The notes under the pieces are model-generated. The model did not search any database, was not told the DNA's origin, and worked only from the letters and a program-made list of their open reading frames with translations. 64,000 nucleotides of DNA, taken from contig OY762824.1 in the NCBI GenBank assembly GCA_963666465.1, positions 5,642,001 to 5,706,000 of the forward strand. The letters run 5' to 3'. The number at the start of each line of letters is the position of its first letter. Positions within the stretch are counted from its first letter, which is position 1. Origin of the DNA: VXYL01 sp963666465 (lineage in GTDB: Bacteria; Pseudomonadota; Gammaproteobacteria; Pseudomonadales; Azotimanducaceae). Made by a program: the position numbers and the translations under genes. Of the stretch, positions 1-8,418 are shown in pieces.

Positions 1-1163
1 TGGCTTCGTCGGTGGCGTCCAGGCTCACTTCCGCCACTTGCTCTGTCCAAAGCGTCACGCGCAACCGGTCGCCCACTTCCTCCCATTTGGGCGGGGCCAG
101 CCCTGCCTCCCGGCACGCAGCCATCATCCGTTGCACGCCACTGCCCCACTGCTCCACCAGCCTCAGTTCGTGGAACACCCGACCGATCACCCGATTGCGC
201 AGCTTCGAGACGCCTCGCGGGAGGTCTTCCAAAGTGAGGCCGAAGGGCAGGAGCCCAGGATTCTCCACCTCCAGCCGGTCATCGAACACGGCGACGCGCA
301 GCGGCGCACCGCGCTGTGAGTAGTCGGCATGAGCCACCGCATTCACCAGCGCCTCGCGCACGGCCACCGGCGGCACCGTCCACACCGGCACCCGGCGAAC
401 CCCTTCGATGGCCACGCCAGACGCCATGTGCCGCTCCACAAAGGCCATCGCCGGCGCAATCACGTTCGCGAGAGGCATCCGCAGCTCCGCACGGTCCAGA
501 ATCACGGCGCGATCCGAACCCCCAAACCGCCCCGCCTGAATCCACGCATCGGGAAAGTGCCGAAGCCGATCCGGCGCAAAGAGCAGCATCCCCCCAACAG
601 TGGGCACCACCCGCCCCTGATGCCGCGTGCAAACCCCCAGAACCTCCAAGTCGCCCAGAACCAGCTCACGGAACCCGGAAAACAACTCGAAAGTCGATTG
701 CTTCCGAGTCGAGTTCCGGCATCGGCCCCTCGTCGAAGGATTCCCCCCGCGCAAAACGTCGCATTTCGGCAATCAACTCCGGTCCGGCGCGGCGATTCGT
801 CGATCCCACGCGAACGCAGGCACCACTCTCGACGTTCCACCCTAGCCAGTGGGGCCGTTGTGAACTCGGATAGACCGTCACAACAAGCACGTGCCGGTCG
901 CGGTGGCGCAGCAATTCGATGTCTGGCACAAGCCGAGGCGTGACCGCATCCGAAACCATGCTCGCAACCCGTTCTTCCAGCGCCCGTGGCTCCGCAACGC
1001 CCAGCACCTGATTCGCCTCGTCCTCCACACCGACCGCAATCGTGCCGCCGGCGGTGTTGGCAAACGCCACAACGGTGCGCAGAAACCCCTCTGGCGATGA
1101 GAGGTCGCGCTTGAACTCCAGCGTCTTGCCCTCAACGCCGCGCAGAATCTCGTTGATGTCCAC
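1..1163 (-). pseudogene. RecG-like AlbA_2-domain ATP-binding protein, frameshifted and cut by the window edge
   Basis: Reading leftward from a GTG at 1163, about 165 residues form an AlbA_2 (Schlafen AAA_4 type) domain with GKTLEFKRDL and FANTAGGTIAVGVED. That frame stops at 666-668. The rest of the family fold continues in another frame, with GGMLLFAP, EALVNAVAHADYS and GSGVQRMMAACREAGL (the HATPase-like C-terminal part), and leaves the window at base 1. The frames join at about 680-692, beside a run of four A at 679-682, so a single indel accounts for the break. Family members are putative DNA-binding ATP-dependent regulators; the exact role is unknown. No good Shine-Dalgarno is visible at the GTG. 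An ATG at 1427 would only add an arginine-rich stretch unlike the family. The break could be real decay or a sequencing error. Confidence 0.75.
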
Positions 1164-1434
1164 GCTCGGAAGATTACTCGGAAGCGCGGGCGGACGAAAG
1201 TGCTTCAGAGTTTGGTTCCGAGCACTTGAGTGCGTTCGGACACCCGTGGAATGGCGATGGCACCCGCGTGCATAGGGCGCTCTTGAAGGGCGAGCGCTGA
1301 CCCTTTGGGTTTGAGCCATGCCCCTGCAACGCTCGATTGTGATGGCCCATAGTGGTGTCCTTCTCCTTGGGATCGCGGAGAGAAAACTGCGATGGACGCC
1401 GACTGCGATCTGGCGATCGACGAACACGAGGAGC

Positions 1435-1573
1435 CATGCGCGTCATCGTCGACATCGAGATGCACCGCGAGCCGAGGCTCTTGGAGCGAACGGCGCGCTT
1501 CCTCGTCTCCGCAGCCGTTTCGTTCGCCGTGTTTGGTGCCCTGATCTGGGTGCTGGCGCTGCTCTTGCCCTGA
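1435..1573 (+). CDS. possible 45-residue single-pass membrane peptide
   Basis: This short frame starts at ATG 1435 and encodes a charged N-terminus (MRVIVDIEMHREPRLLERTA) followed by one hydrophobic segment (VSAAVSFAVFGALIWVLALL), ending at TGA 1573. It is the only protein-like reading in 1164-1721. No clear ribosome binding site or neighbour supports it, so it may be chance. No function is proposed. Confidence 0.25.
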
Positions 1574-1721
1574 TCTAGCGGCCCCGCCCTTGTGCGAGGG
1601 ACGAAATGCTTGTGAGGCATGATATCGGTCCGTAGGGGCGACGCGTTGCCCTCGGACCGTAGCAGCTCACTCCACCATCAGGTATTCTGCGCTGCAATGT
1701 CGGGGCCACGGGATTGAGGCG

Positions 1722-1960
1722 ATGCCCACCAGAATACAAGGGGTACGTTGCGTCGGTTGAGTTCGATGATGTGGACGACATCTCTGCATGGGCGCGTCGT
1801 CAACAGTGGCGCGTACCCGATCGTCACGTTTGAGGCCAGGGAACCAAGGCTGCTTCAGCAGGAGCTCGAGCGTTCGGTTGACGAGTACCTGCGATGGCGC
1901 GAGGAAGACGGCGTTGCTCCAACGGAGCCTAGTTTCATATCCCACAAGATCGGGAATTGA
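1722..1960 (+). pseudogene. HicB-family antitoxin-like gene with two frameshifts
   Basis: Three reading frames together give a HicB-like protein. After ATG 1722 one frame reads YKGYVASVEFDDVDDIS from 1735. The next frame then reads LHGRVVNSG, VTFEA and SVDEYLRWREEDGVAPTEP, and stops at 1960. The order GY-SVEFD-GRVVN-TFEA-L-SVDEYL is the HicB antitoxin pattern. One indel lies in the CCC just after the ATG and the second near 1785-1790. No hicA is seen upstream. The gene ends 46 bases before the IS1595 target duplication. It is most likely a dead antitoxin relic. Confidence 0.55.
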
Positions 1961-2032
1961 CTCAGAAGCAAACGATTGCCTGGTCTGCTACCGCCTCGGC
2001 ACCGTCATCCGAATGGGACTTGTGTAGCAAAA

Positions 2033-2239
2033 TCAGCAAAACGCCCATGCCCTGGCGGCGGGCCTCCAATTTCCGTCGTCTGACCAGTTCCTTTCTGGGG
2101 CTCCCTGTTTTCGCTTCGCGACATCTTCTCCGGTTTCGCCAACAACGCCTTGAACACATCCCCGCAAATCCTTCTCCGTCACGGTTTCGCGTTCGATGGA
2201 CTCGTCGAGCTGCGGCGGTTTGCGTTCGCGCCTGACCAT
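2033..2239 (-). CDS. small passenger protein inside the IS1595 element
   Basis: This 68-residue frame lies inside the IS between the transposase stop and the left end; its stop codon is part of the terminal inverted repeat. The ATG at 2239 is preceded by GAGGGAAGCA, a good Shine-Dalgarno at proper distance. The protein is polar and charged (MVRRERKPPQLDESIERETV) with no membrane segment or motif I recognise. IS1595 elements are known to carry passenger genes, which makes a real gene plausible; the function is unknown. Confidence 0.45.
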   Translation of the reverse strand: MVRRERKPPQLDESIERETVTEKDLRGCVQGVVGETGEDVAKRKQGAPERNWSDDGNWRPAARAWAFC

Positions 2240-2296
2240 TGCTTCCCTCGATCTTCGCCGTCCACCCGTTCTTCCTTGTCCATCCGGGGGTAACGT

Positions 2297-3337
2297 TCAC
2301 ACTGCCACCGGCGTGGCGGATTCGCCGTTGTCGGCGACGAGGTCGGCGTGGGAAAGGCGCGCCCCGTCCATCTGCCGCACCGGCGACTCCATCCTGTCGA
2401 TGGCGTCCACTTCGCAGTTGCCCTCGTTGAGCCTGAACGACGCCTCGTTGACGTGCCGGCCCAGATGCTTCGGGCTGACGTGGTGCCAAGTGCCGGCGAT
2501 CGACCGCTCGAGGACGGCCCAGACCGACTCGATGCCGTTGGCGTGGACGTCGCCCCGGACGTGCTCGCCCTTGCTGTGGGCAACGACATCGTGCCGGCAC
2601 TGGTTGACGATGCTCGGCAACGCCCCGCAGGCCGCCGCGTCGTCGGTGTGGACGGTCGAGCCGCGTTCCACGCTTTCCTCGACCAGCGGAACGAGGGTGG
2701 CGGCCCTGGTGTCTCCGACGTGTTCCGCCTTGACCTTGCCGCCCCGCTGCCTGATGCCGACCACGGCTTCCTTGCCGACCGCGCCGCGTCCCGCGTGCAG
2801 TTTCCTGGCTTCGTGCCTGTTGCCTTCCTTCCCGCCGACGCAGGTCTCGTCGACCTCGACAGTTTCCGAGAGCTTGAAGTCGCCGCGGCCGCAGGCTTCG
2901 CGGACACGGTGCAGCACGTGCCAGGCGGTGCGGTGCTGGACGCCGGGTTCCTTGGAGAACTGCATGGCGCTGACGCCCTTGCGGGCGGTGAGGATGGAGT
3001 GGATGGCGTACACCCAATGCTGCAGGTCGGCCTTGGCGGCATGGAGGCAGGTGCCCGTCGTGACCGTGAAATGCCTACGGCAGGCCTTGCACCGGAAATG
3101 GGAAGGCCTGGATGGCGGGGGCGGACGGACATCGTCCGGACTTCCGCAGTGCGGACAGGCCGGCTTGCCGTTCCACCGGACTTTCTCCAGCCACTTCCGG
3201 CAGGCCGCGTCGTCGGGGAACATCCGGCAGAGCTGCGGAACGCTCATCGTCTGCGCGATGCGCTTGCCGCTCGCGTTGTGCGGGTTGCCTTGGAATCGTG
3301 TTCGACGACGGCCATCGGGGACTCTTCGGTTCGGCAT
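2297..3337 (-). CDS. IS1595-family transposase (ISXO2-like)
   Basis: This is a DDE transposase of the IS1595 family. An N-terminal zinc ribbon (CPHCGSPDD and CKACRRHF) is followed by the ISXO2-like catalytic domain with VEVDETCVGGKEGN (first acidic residue), VHTDDAAACG (second) and NGIESVWAVLERS near the C-terminus. It catalyses cut-and-paste or copying of the surrounding element. The ATG at 3337 (MPNRRVP) is chosen because GGAG lies upstream. A TTG at 3373 within the inverted repeat and an ATG at 3247 (MSVPQLC) are alternatives. The frame is uninterrupted, so the element may still be active. Confidence 0.9.
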   Translation of the reverse strand: MPNRRVPDGRRRTRFQGNPHNASGKRIAQTMSVPQLCRMFPDDAACRKWLEKVRWNGKPACPHCGSPDDVRPPPPSRPSHFRCKACRRHFTVTTGTCLHAAKADLQHWVYAIHSILTARKGVSAMQFSKEPGVQHRTAWHVLHRVREACGRGDFKLSETVEVDETCVGGKEGNRHEARKLHAGRGAVGKEAVVGIRQRGGKVKAEHVGDTRAATLVPLVEESVERGSTVHTDDAAACGALPSIVNQCRHDVVAHSKGEHVRGDVHANGIESVWAVLERSIAGTWHHVSPKHLGRHVNEASFRLNEGNCEVDAIDRMESPVRQMDGARLSHADLVADNGESATPVAV

Positions 3338-3438
3338 GCTGACTGCAGTGTCTCCAATGGGATCAACGGTCAAGCGGCTTTGCTGATTTTGCTACACAAT
3401 TCCCATCCGAATAGTCGCTCAGTTCTCATCGGATAGGC

Positions 3439-3468
3439 CGGTTCATCCCCGCGTGTGCGGGGGAACCG
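3439..3468 (-). CRISPR. orphan type I-E-like CRISPR repeat
   Basis: This single 30-base unit begins CGGTTCATCCCCGCGTGTGC on the plus strand and closes with GGGGGAACCG. CCCCGC pairs with GCGGGG around GTGT, with an outer GGTTC/GAACC pair. This is the shape and sequence of type I-E repeats, with one extra G relative to the usual 29-mer, and is unrelated to the 36-base repeat of the large array. No second copy lies at I-E spacing on either side. It sits 26 bases beyond the IS1595 target duplication and 47 bases beyond the csb2 stop. It could be an array relic or, less likely, a chance hairpin serving as a terminator. Confidence 0.55.
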
Positions 3469-3515
3469 TCGGCCGCGAAGGTGTGTGCTTCACTGTCAGC
3501 CTGCACTTGCTGCGA

Positions 3516-5168
3516 TCACCGCGTGACAAACAACCCGAGCCCGAAGTGACATCCGTAACCCATGGCGATCGGACCGCCTACCGGCACCGGAAACGTCACT
3601 TCGAGCAGCGCACCCGCCGGGTCGGGTTGCTTCTCGCGCCCTCGAGACCGGAAGCGATGGAAATGCAGCGCATGACGTGCCGATCCCCCAATCCGGATGT
3701 TCTTCAGCTCTTGGATGTTGATCTTGGCGGCATCGAAACCGAACGCTTCATCCATCCCCGTTCTCCGGACGAGCCGTCGGAACTCGCCGGCGTGACCGTC
3801 GGATTTGAGATGACCCGCTGCCAGAAAGGGCGTGGCACTGCGCCAACGTATGGACTGACCGAAAACAGCGGCGCTAGCCGAAAAGTCGTCTGGCTTGCCA
3901 AATCCTTCGAGAGCCAGCCGCCACTCCTCAGTTCCCGAGTCCTGGACATCCTCATCGTCTGTGCGCGGTGTCCGCGCCACCCAGAGCCGCGTGATTCGGT
4001 CGAGCTTTGCCTGAACGTCACGATCGATGCCATCCGGTATGAACACTGAGACATGGTCAATCAGGCCGTCCGAATCCGCGTCTTCGGGGAGCCAGAAGGC
4101 GTGGCGATGGGCTCGGTCCCTGAGGGGTCTGCCATCGGCGTCGCGACCGGAAACCTGCCAAGGCGCTCTTGGCACCCGCCGACCCGACAGGCCGTCGAGT
4201 TGCCACCCGAACTGCGCGAGCGCGGCTAGGCGCATTACCTCGCCTATCCTGATCGTGTCTTCGACCCGCGGGCGAGGGCGTCCGGCCAGCAGGTATCTAG
4301 CCAAGGTCGGCATGCTTGCAGTGGCCCTTGAAGCGGAGCGTCGCCGCGGCAAGCGGGGTGCAACCGCCGGAGCGGCTTCCTCGGCGCGCGTGTAGAGGAC
4401 TTCCCGAGCGGCGGGAGGACGTGGCCATCGCCGATCCTGGTAGTCAGCCGTATCGAGGGCAAGCGCGTCCACAAGCCGAGCGGGGAGCGTATCGCGTCCG
4501 CTCGGCTTGCTTCGGAAAGCCTTATCCACCTGACTCGTAAGCTGCCGTTCCGACGGTGGCTTCTTGGCTGCCGCCCGGATGTGTTGGCGTTCGTTGGCGA
4601 CGAGTCGGTCGCGCTCGTTCCTGTAAGTGGCTGGGGGCATCGCCGCCAAGAGCCTGACTGGGGTGCCGTGAAGCCCCGCTTCAGCTGGTCGACAGTTCGG
4701 CTCGCCATCCCATTCAGCAAGAGCTTCGCACTCCGTCCAGCTCTCGGCCCGGCCGAGATACCCAATTGCCTCGGCGAGATCAGATCCGAGGGCGAACAGA
4801 TCGGCGTCGAGTGTCGCGTCCGGCCAAGCCGCGACCATAGTCGCCTCTTCCGGCATCCGCAGGAACGCATCGAAGATCAGCGTTGTCTTGCCTCGTGCCT
4901 GTTGGGGCATGTAGTGGCGCGTATGCGTGTGCACCGCCCCTTCCGGCAATCGGTAAACGGGGAGCGTCTCTGCCAAGGTGTCAATCAAGAGGTCGAGAGC
5001 GTCCTCCGACCAGCGCGCATGGTCTCCTTTACGCCAGTAGGCGGCGATGAGGGTACGTAGCAGCCGCCACGGCTCGGGCGGCCATGCCACATCCGCTTCG
5101 TTGACGTTGCGTCCCCACAGCGTTGCATGATAGCGGCCTGCGAGGAACCGGAAGGAGAGTGCGAACAT
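3516..5168 (-). CDS. csb2: Csb2: type I-U/I-G Cas5-Cas6 fusion
   Basis: This 550-residue protein belongs to the GSU0054 (Csb2) family. The N-terminal half is Cas5-like (MFALSFRFLAGRYHATLWGR, then WPPEPWRLLRTLIAAYWRKG). The C-terminal half is RAMP/Cas6-like and ends in the glycine-rich GPIAMGYGCHFGLGLF loop. In this subtype it holds the crRNA 5' handle in the effector and is the expected pre-crRNA endonuclease. It is the last gene of the cas3-csx17-csb1-csb2 operon, starting 3 bases after the csb1 stop. It is the only Cas6-type gene in the window, so it probably also matures crRNAs for the type III-B module; that last step is inference. Downstream lie the orphan repeat and the IS1595 element. 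Confidence 0.9.
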   Translation of the reverse strand: MFALSFRFLAGRYHATLWGRNVNEADVAWPPEPWRLLRTLIAAYWRKGDHARWSEDALDLLIDTLAETLPVYRLPEGAVHTHTRHYMPQQARGKTTLIFDAFLRMPEEATMVAAWPDATLDADLFALGSDLAEAIGYLGRAESWTECEALAEWDGEPNCRPAEAGLHGTPVRLLAAMPPATYRNERDRLVANERQHIRAAAKKPPSERQLTSQVDKAFRSKPSGRDTLPARLVDALALDTADYQDRRWPRPPAAREVLYTRAEEAAPAVAPRLPRRRSASRATASMPTLARYLLAGRPRPRVEDTIRIGEVMRLAALAQFGWQLDGLSGRRVPRAPWQVSGRDADGRPLRDRAHRHAFWLPEDADSDGLIDHVSVFIPDGIDRDVQAKLDRITRLWVARTPRTDDEDVQDSGTEEWRLALEGFGKPDDFSASAAVFGQSIRWRSATPFLAAGHLKSDGHAGEFRRLVRRTGMDEAFGFDAAKINIQELKNIRIGGSARHALHFHRFRSRGREKQPDPAGALLEVTFPVPVGGPIAMGYGCHFGLGLFVTR

Positions 5169-5171
5169 GGC

Positions 5172-6122
5172 TCACCTACGGTAGGTGACGGTGAGTACGC
5201 GTGGCTCGCCGAACATGCCTTGGGAGGCCACGGATTCGATCAATGCCGGCAGTTCACGTTCCAGGTCGCCAAGGGTCGGCAGTTCGAAGGCTCCGGGGCG
5301 GGTGACATTGATCTCAGTGAGCTCGAGGTCGCACGCCGTCCGCAAGCGAAGCCCACATGTCAGAAACCTGCGCATCTTGAACAAGGCTAGAGCCATTAGC
5401 AGTTGCTCGACTTCCGTCCCAAGGCCAAAGGCACGAATCTGCCGGAGATCCAGATTGAAGTAGGCGATGAGTTTCGCGGCAACCCACTCGTCTCTCGCGT
5501 ATGGCACATTGCCTTCACCTTCCTTCAACGATGGATCGACGCGATTGAACTTGACGCCTCCGCTTCGGGCCTCCGTTGCGTCGCTTGCCTCGACAAATGC
5601 GGACAGAGCGCGAGGCAACCTAATCACTCCGGCCACTTCCTCGAGAAACACACCGTGGATCAGGGAGTTGATGTCGAACTTCAACAAGGCAGGCACAAGC
5701 TGTTTGCGGATGTCGAATGGCCGATCTTTTTGGAATCGCATGGTCTTCTGTACGAATTCCTCTTTGAACGCCTCCGTTCTCGCGATGTACTCCGAGTTGA
5801 CTCGGTGCGCTTCAAGGATGGAGTTCGTGACCTGCTTCTCTTCACCACCTTTGCGCTCGACAACCTTGACGTAGGGCAACCCCTTGAGCGGTTCCATCCA
5901 GTCATTGGCGACCTCGTCCCAGCACACCGCTTCAAGACGGTTCGCCATCGACTGCGCGCTCTCGACGAGGATCATCGTTCCCTTCCCATCGGGGGACTCG
6001 TACCTCGCGTGCCCGAGATTGGGGAATCCGGTCGGCTGGAACCGATCCCCTTGAAGGGGTTTCAGTTCGGCCTCTACGAGAAGCCGGGGTTCATTGTCGA
6101 GGGCGGCAAGGTCAAGGGGCAT
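5172..6122 (-). CDS. csb1: Csb1: type I-U/I-G Cas7 backbone protein
   Basis: This is a 316-residue protein of the GSU0053 (Csb1, Cas7-type) family. Motifs typical of the family are RFQPTGFPNLGHARYESPDG near the start, LVESAQSMANRLE, SILEAHRVNSEYI and ALALFKMRRFLTCGLRLRT near the end. It should polymerise along the crRNA as the Cascade backbone. The ATG at 6122 is chosen because GGAGG lies about ten bases upstream inside the end of csx17, which it overlaps by 11 bases; ATG 6149 is an alternative without such a site. The overlap implies translational coupling. No truncation is seen. Confidence 0.9.
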   Translation of the reverse strand: MPLDLAALDNEPRLLVEAELKPLQGDRFQPTGFPNLGHARYESPDGKGTMILVESAQSMANRLEAVCWDEVANDWMEPLKGLPYVKVVERKGGEEKQVTNSILEAHRVNSEYIARTEAFKEEFVQKTMRFQKDRPFDIRKQLVPALLKFDINSLIHGVFLEEVAGVIRLPRALSAFVEASDATEARSGGVKFNRVDPSLKEGEGNVPYARDEWVAAKLIAYFNLDLRQIRAFGLGTEVEQLLMALALFKMRRFLTCGLRLRTACDLELTEINVTRPGAFELPTLGDLERELPALIESVASQGMFGEPRVLTVTYRR

Positions 6123-8418
6123 TGGTCGTGTCCTCCATGTGCTCGTCATTCGGCTCAACGGGAGTTTCGGTGTACGCACGCCTCGCCAAGATCTTCAGGT
6201 CGTGGTCGTCGAGTGGAATCAGAAGGCTAGCTGCAAGGCGGGCGGCGGCCAAGCCCGCTCCGTAGCGACTGCGCTCTGCAACTGCCGGGCGTCCGCCCGT
6301 TCGTGCAGGGTCGAACGGCGATGGGACGCCCGACCCGCGAGCCCGGGCGAGGGCGACTTGGACGGCGGCATCTGTGGCACGACCGTCGGTACGGTTCCCA
6401 CCTGCGCGTAGCTGCGCGACAAGCCCGGGCGGCACAGGCAGCCGGGCGGCCTCGGTGAGGAGGCCGATGCGGCGCAGGGCAGCGTCCGGAGCAAACAGGG
6501 GCTTGAGCGAGGCGTACGCAAACGGCACGCAAGCGAGTGGCGCCGACGTGTGCGTTCGCATGCGTGCGGGGCGAGCCCAGATCAGTCCCGCGAGAAACGC
6601 GGCGCAGCGCGAGTCGTCGAAGTCGCCGGAGAGAAACGCCGCGACATCGGCGAGGGCCGCATGTGACGCACTTGCGAACGGCTTGTCCGCAAGACTGCGG
6701 ATCGTCGCTTCGACAAGGCGGCGCTCCAGCACCGCGATCATGTTGGTCACCAGTCCGCCCGTCCCCCACACGACGTTCGGGGTACTCGTGCTGTCGGACC
6801 ACAAGGACCGTTGAGCTCGTACTCGGCGATCCTCGTCGATTGGAGCAAAGTGCGCGGCCATCGGCAGTGCCCCGTCGTCTGCTGTCTCGCCAGCCAGGCC
6901 GAGCCCCGCAAGCGCCGCTGCGACTCGGAACTCCGGCGAGCCGTCATCCGCCGCATGGACCCACCTGTGGTGCAACACGGGGGGTGGCCGCAGCACCTCG
7001 CGCACCGTTCGGTTGGTCGCCATCCAGCGAACGACCTCCCCGAGCGCGACCAATGCATTACGCGCGCCGGCCCCACTCTGCCGGACATCGGTCATCTGGA
7101 ACAGCGCATCCTGCAATCGGCGGATGACAGCCTTGGCATGTGCCGGGGAGTTCTTGCCGCTGGCGTGACGGCGTGCGCTCTCGAGCCAGCCACCGACATC
7201 GAGGTCGGCAACCAAGTCCCGTCGTGGCCTGGCTGGCGCGTCGAACCGGCCGAGCGGAGTGGCACGATACGCATCACCGGCCCGTCTCAGGAACGCATAA
7301 CGTTCGAACTCAGAGATGCCGCGGCTGACTCCGAGACTAGCTACTGCTCTGGCAAACTCGAGCCCGTCGCCTGCAGTGCGTCCACTCAGCACGGCGCGTC
7401 CTTCGGAAAGTAGTGCGCCGATTTCCTGGAAGGTCACCGGTCGCGGCCACAAGGGAGCCCAGAATTCCGCTCTCGCATCACTCTCGTCGGTCCCGTGGAC
7501 GCCGCCCCAACCTGCGCCCACCACGCGCGCCGAGAACGGAAAACTCGCCTGGGACGATCCCGATGAGCTCTGGTGGCGGCGAGTCGCCGCGCCAGCAAAG
7601 GCGACCGCACCTTCGAGCATCAGCACGAAGTCCCAAGAGTTGACAAGGCTCTCCGCGCTGTAGCCACTCGTTGCGTTTGGTCCGCCCGCGGTGCCGGGCG
7701 CGAACTGACCGATCTTTGCGGGGATCAGTCCTCGAGAGGGCACGTCAAAGAGTGACCGCCCCAGAGTGGACTCCCCGTCGACGGTTGGGAGCCCGGATAG
7801 TGCGTTGAAGAGCCCCCCACCCTGCCTCTGATTCGACACAAGGCGGCGCATGAAGTTGTTGGTGAAATCAAGACGGCCATCATTCCCCCCTGTGCCTAGC
7901 AAACTCGGGTACGTGAGCCGGTTGTCAGACAGCCCAACCGCCGCGTCCAGCCAGTCGAGTGATCGATCCGGCAGTTCGGCTCGAAGCGCCGATACCAATT
8001 CCATCTTGTCGGTGGCCTTTGGGGGGTTGGCCAAACTACGGCGACGCGTCACGTCCATCGCGACGCCAATTGCCTCCGCGAAGGGAAGGAAGCGCTTGGC
8101 CACTGGCCCTGTAGCCAGTGGCCGGAACCCGTCCCCATTGTCCTTCGGATAGAAGCCGCTGCCACCATTCCACGGCGCGACGATCGGGCTTGGTGCGTAG
8201 TCGTTGAGGAAGAACCCGCACAAGGCGTCTCGGTCGAGAGACGTCCTAATGTGGAAGCGCTCATCCTCCCACCACCCCCGCGCCTTGGGGTCCGCAGCCC
8301 GACCATCCACGTGGTTCGCACCGGACGAAATCAGGCGCAGTACCCCCAACGCCTTCAGATAGGAAGCGAGCGGGGTGGGCGCACAACCGTCGAGCGTGAT
8401 GGAGTCAAGTGTCGCCAT
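6112..8418 (-). CDS. csx17: Csx17: large subunit (Cas8u2) of the type I-U/I-G effector
   Basis: This 768-residue protein matches Csx17, the large-subunit candidate of the I-U variant that lacks csb3. Recognisable parts are LDGCAPTPLASYLKALGVLR at the N-terminus, the following WWEDERF stretch, SLLGTGGNDGRLDFTNNFM and a central SWDFVLMLEGAVAFAGAATR. By position it should recognise the PAM and recruit Cas3. The ATG at 8418 has GGGAGG a few bases upstream and overlaps the cas3 stop by 14 bases, so an upstream in-frame ATG at 8448 is less likely. The operon order is cas3, csx17, csb1, csb2. Confidence 0.88.
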   Translation of the reverse strand: MATLDSITLDGCAPTPLASYLKALGVLRLISSGANHVDGRAADPKARGWWEDERFHIRTSLDRDALCGFFLNDYAPSPIVAPWNGGSGFYPKDNGDGFRPLATGPVAKRFLPFAEAIGVAMDVTRRRSLANPPKATDKMELVSALRAELPDRSLDWLDAAVGLSDNRLTYPSLLGTGGNDGRLDFTNNFMRRLVSNQRQGGGLFNALSGLPTVDGESTLGRSLFDVPSRGLIPAKIGQFAPGTAGGPNATSGYSAESLVNSWDFVLMLEGAVAFAGAATRRHQSSSGSSQASFPFSARVVGAGWGGVHGTDESDARAEFWAPLWPRPVTFQEIGALLSEGRAVLSGRTAGDGLEFARAVASLGVSRGISEFERYAFLRRAGDAYRATPLGRFDAPARPRRDLVADLDVGGWLESARRHASGKNSPAHAKAVIRRLQDALFQMTDVRQSGAGARNALVALGEVVRWMATNRTVREVLRPPPVLHHRWVHAADDGSPEFRVAAALAGLGLAGETADDGALPMAAHFAPIDEDRRVRAQRSLWSDSTSTPNVVWGTGGLVTNMIAVLERRLVEATIRSLADKPFASASHAALADVAAFLSGDFDDSRCAAFLAGLIWARPARMRTHTSAPLACVPFAYASLKPLFAPDAALRRIGLLTEAARLPVPPGLVAQLRAGGNRTDGRATDAAVQVALARARGSGVPSPFDPARTGGRPAVAERSRYGAGLAAARLAASLLIPLDDHDLKILARRAYTETPVEPNDEHMEDTTNAP

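Larger units (their letters stand above)
2015..3404 (-). mobile_element. complete IS1595-family insertion sequence
   Basis: The element is 1,390 bp. Its ends are 26-bp inverted repeats at 2015-2040 and 3379-3404, beginning GGGACTTGTGTAGC and GGGAATTGTGTAGC when read inward, identical over the next 12 bases. The 8-bp target duplication ATCCGAAT lies at 2007-2014 and 3405-3412; 8 bp is the normal duplication length for IS1595. It carries an intact transposase and a small leftover frame. It sits between a dead HicB-like gene and an orphan CRISPR repeat. Intact ends and duplication indicate a fairly recent insertion. Confidence 0.92.

Noticed and set aside
3439..3468. Orphan repeat as a rho-independent terminator of the csb operon
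   Set aside because: The stem is followed by no T run on the minus strand, and the sequence matches type I-E repeats closely; termination as a side role is not excluded.
5403..6230. Plus-strand frame opposite csb1
   Set aside because: No recognisable motif; the opposite strand encodes a well-matched Csb1 with a proper ribosome binding site and coupling.
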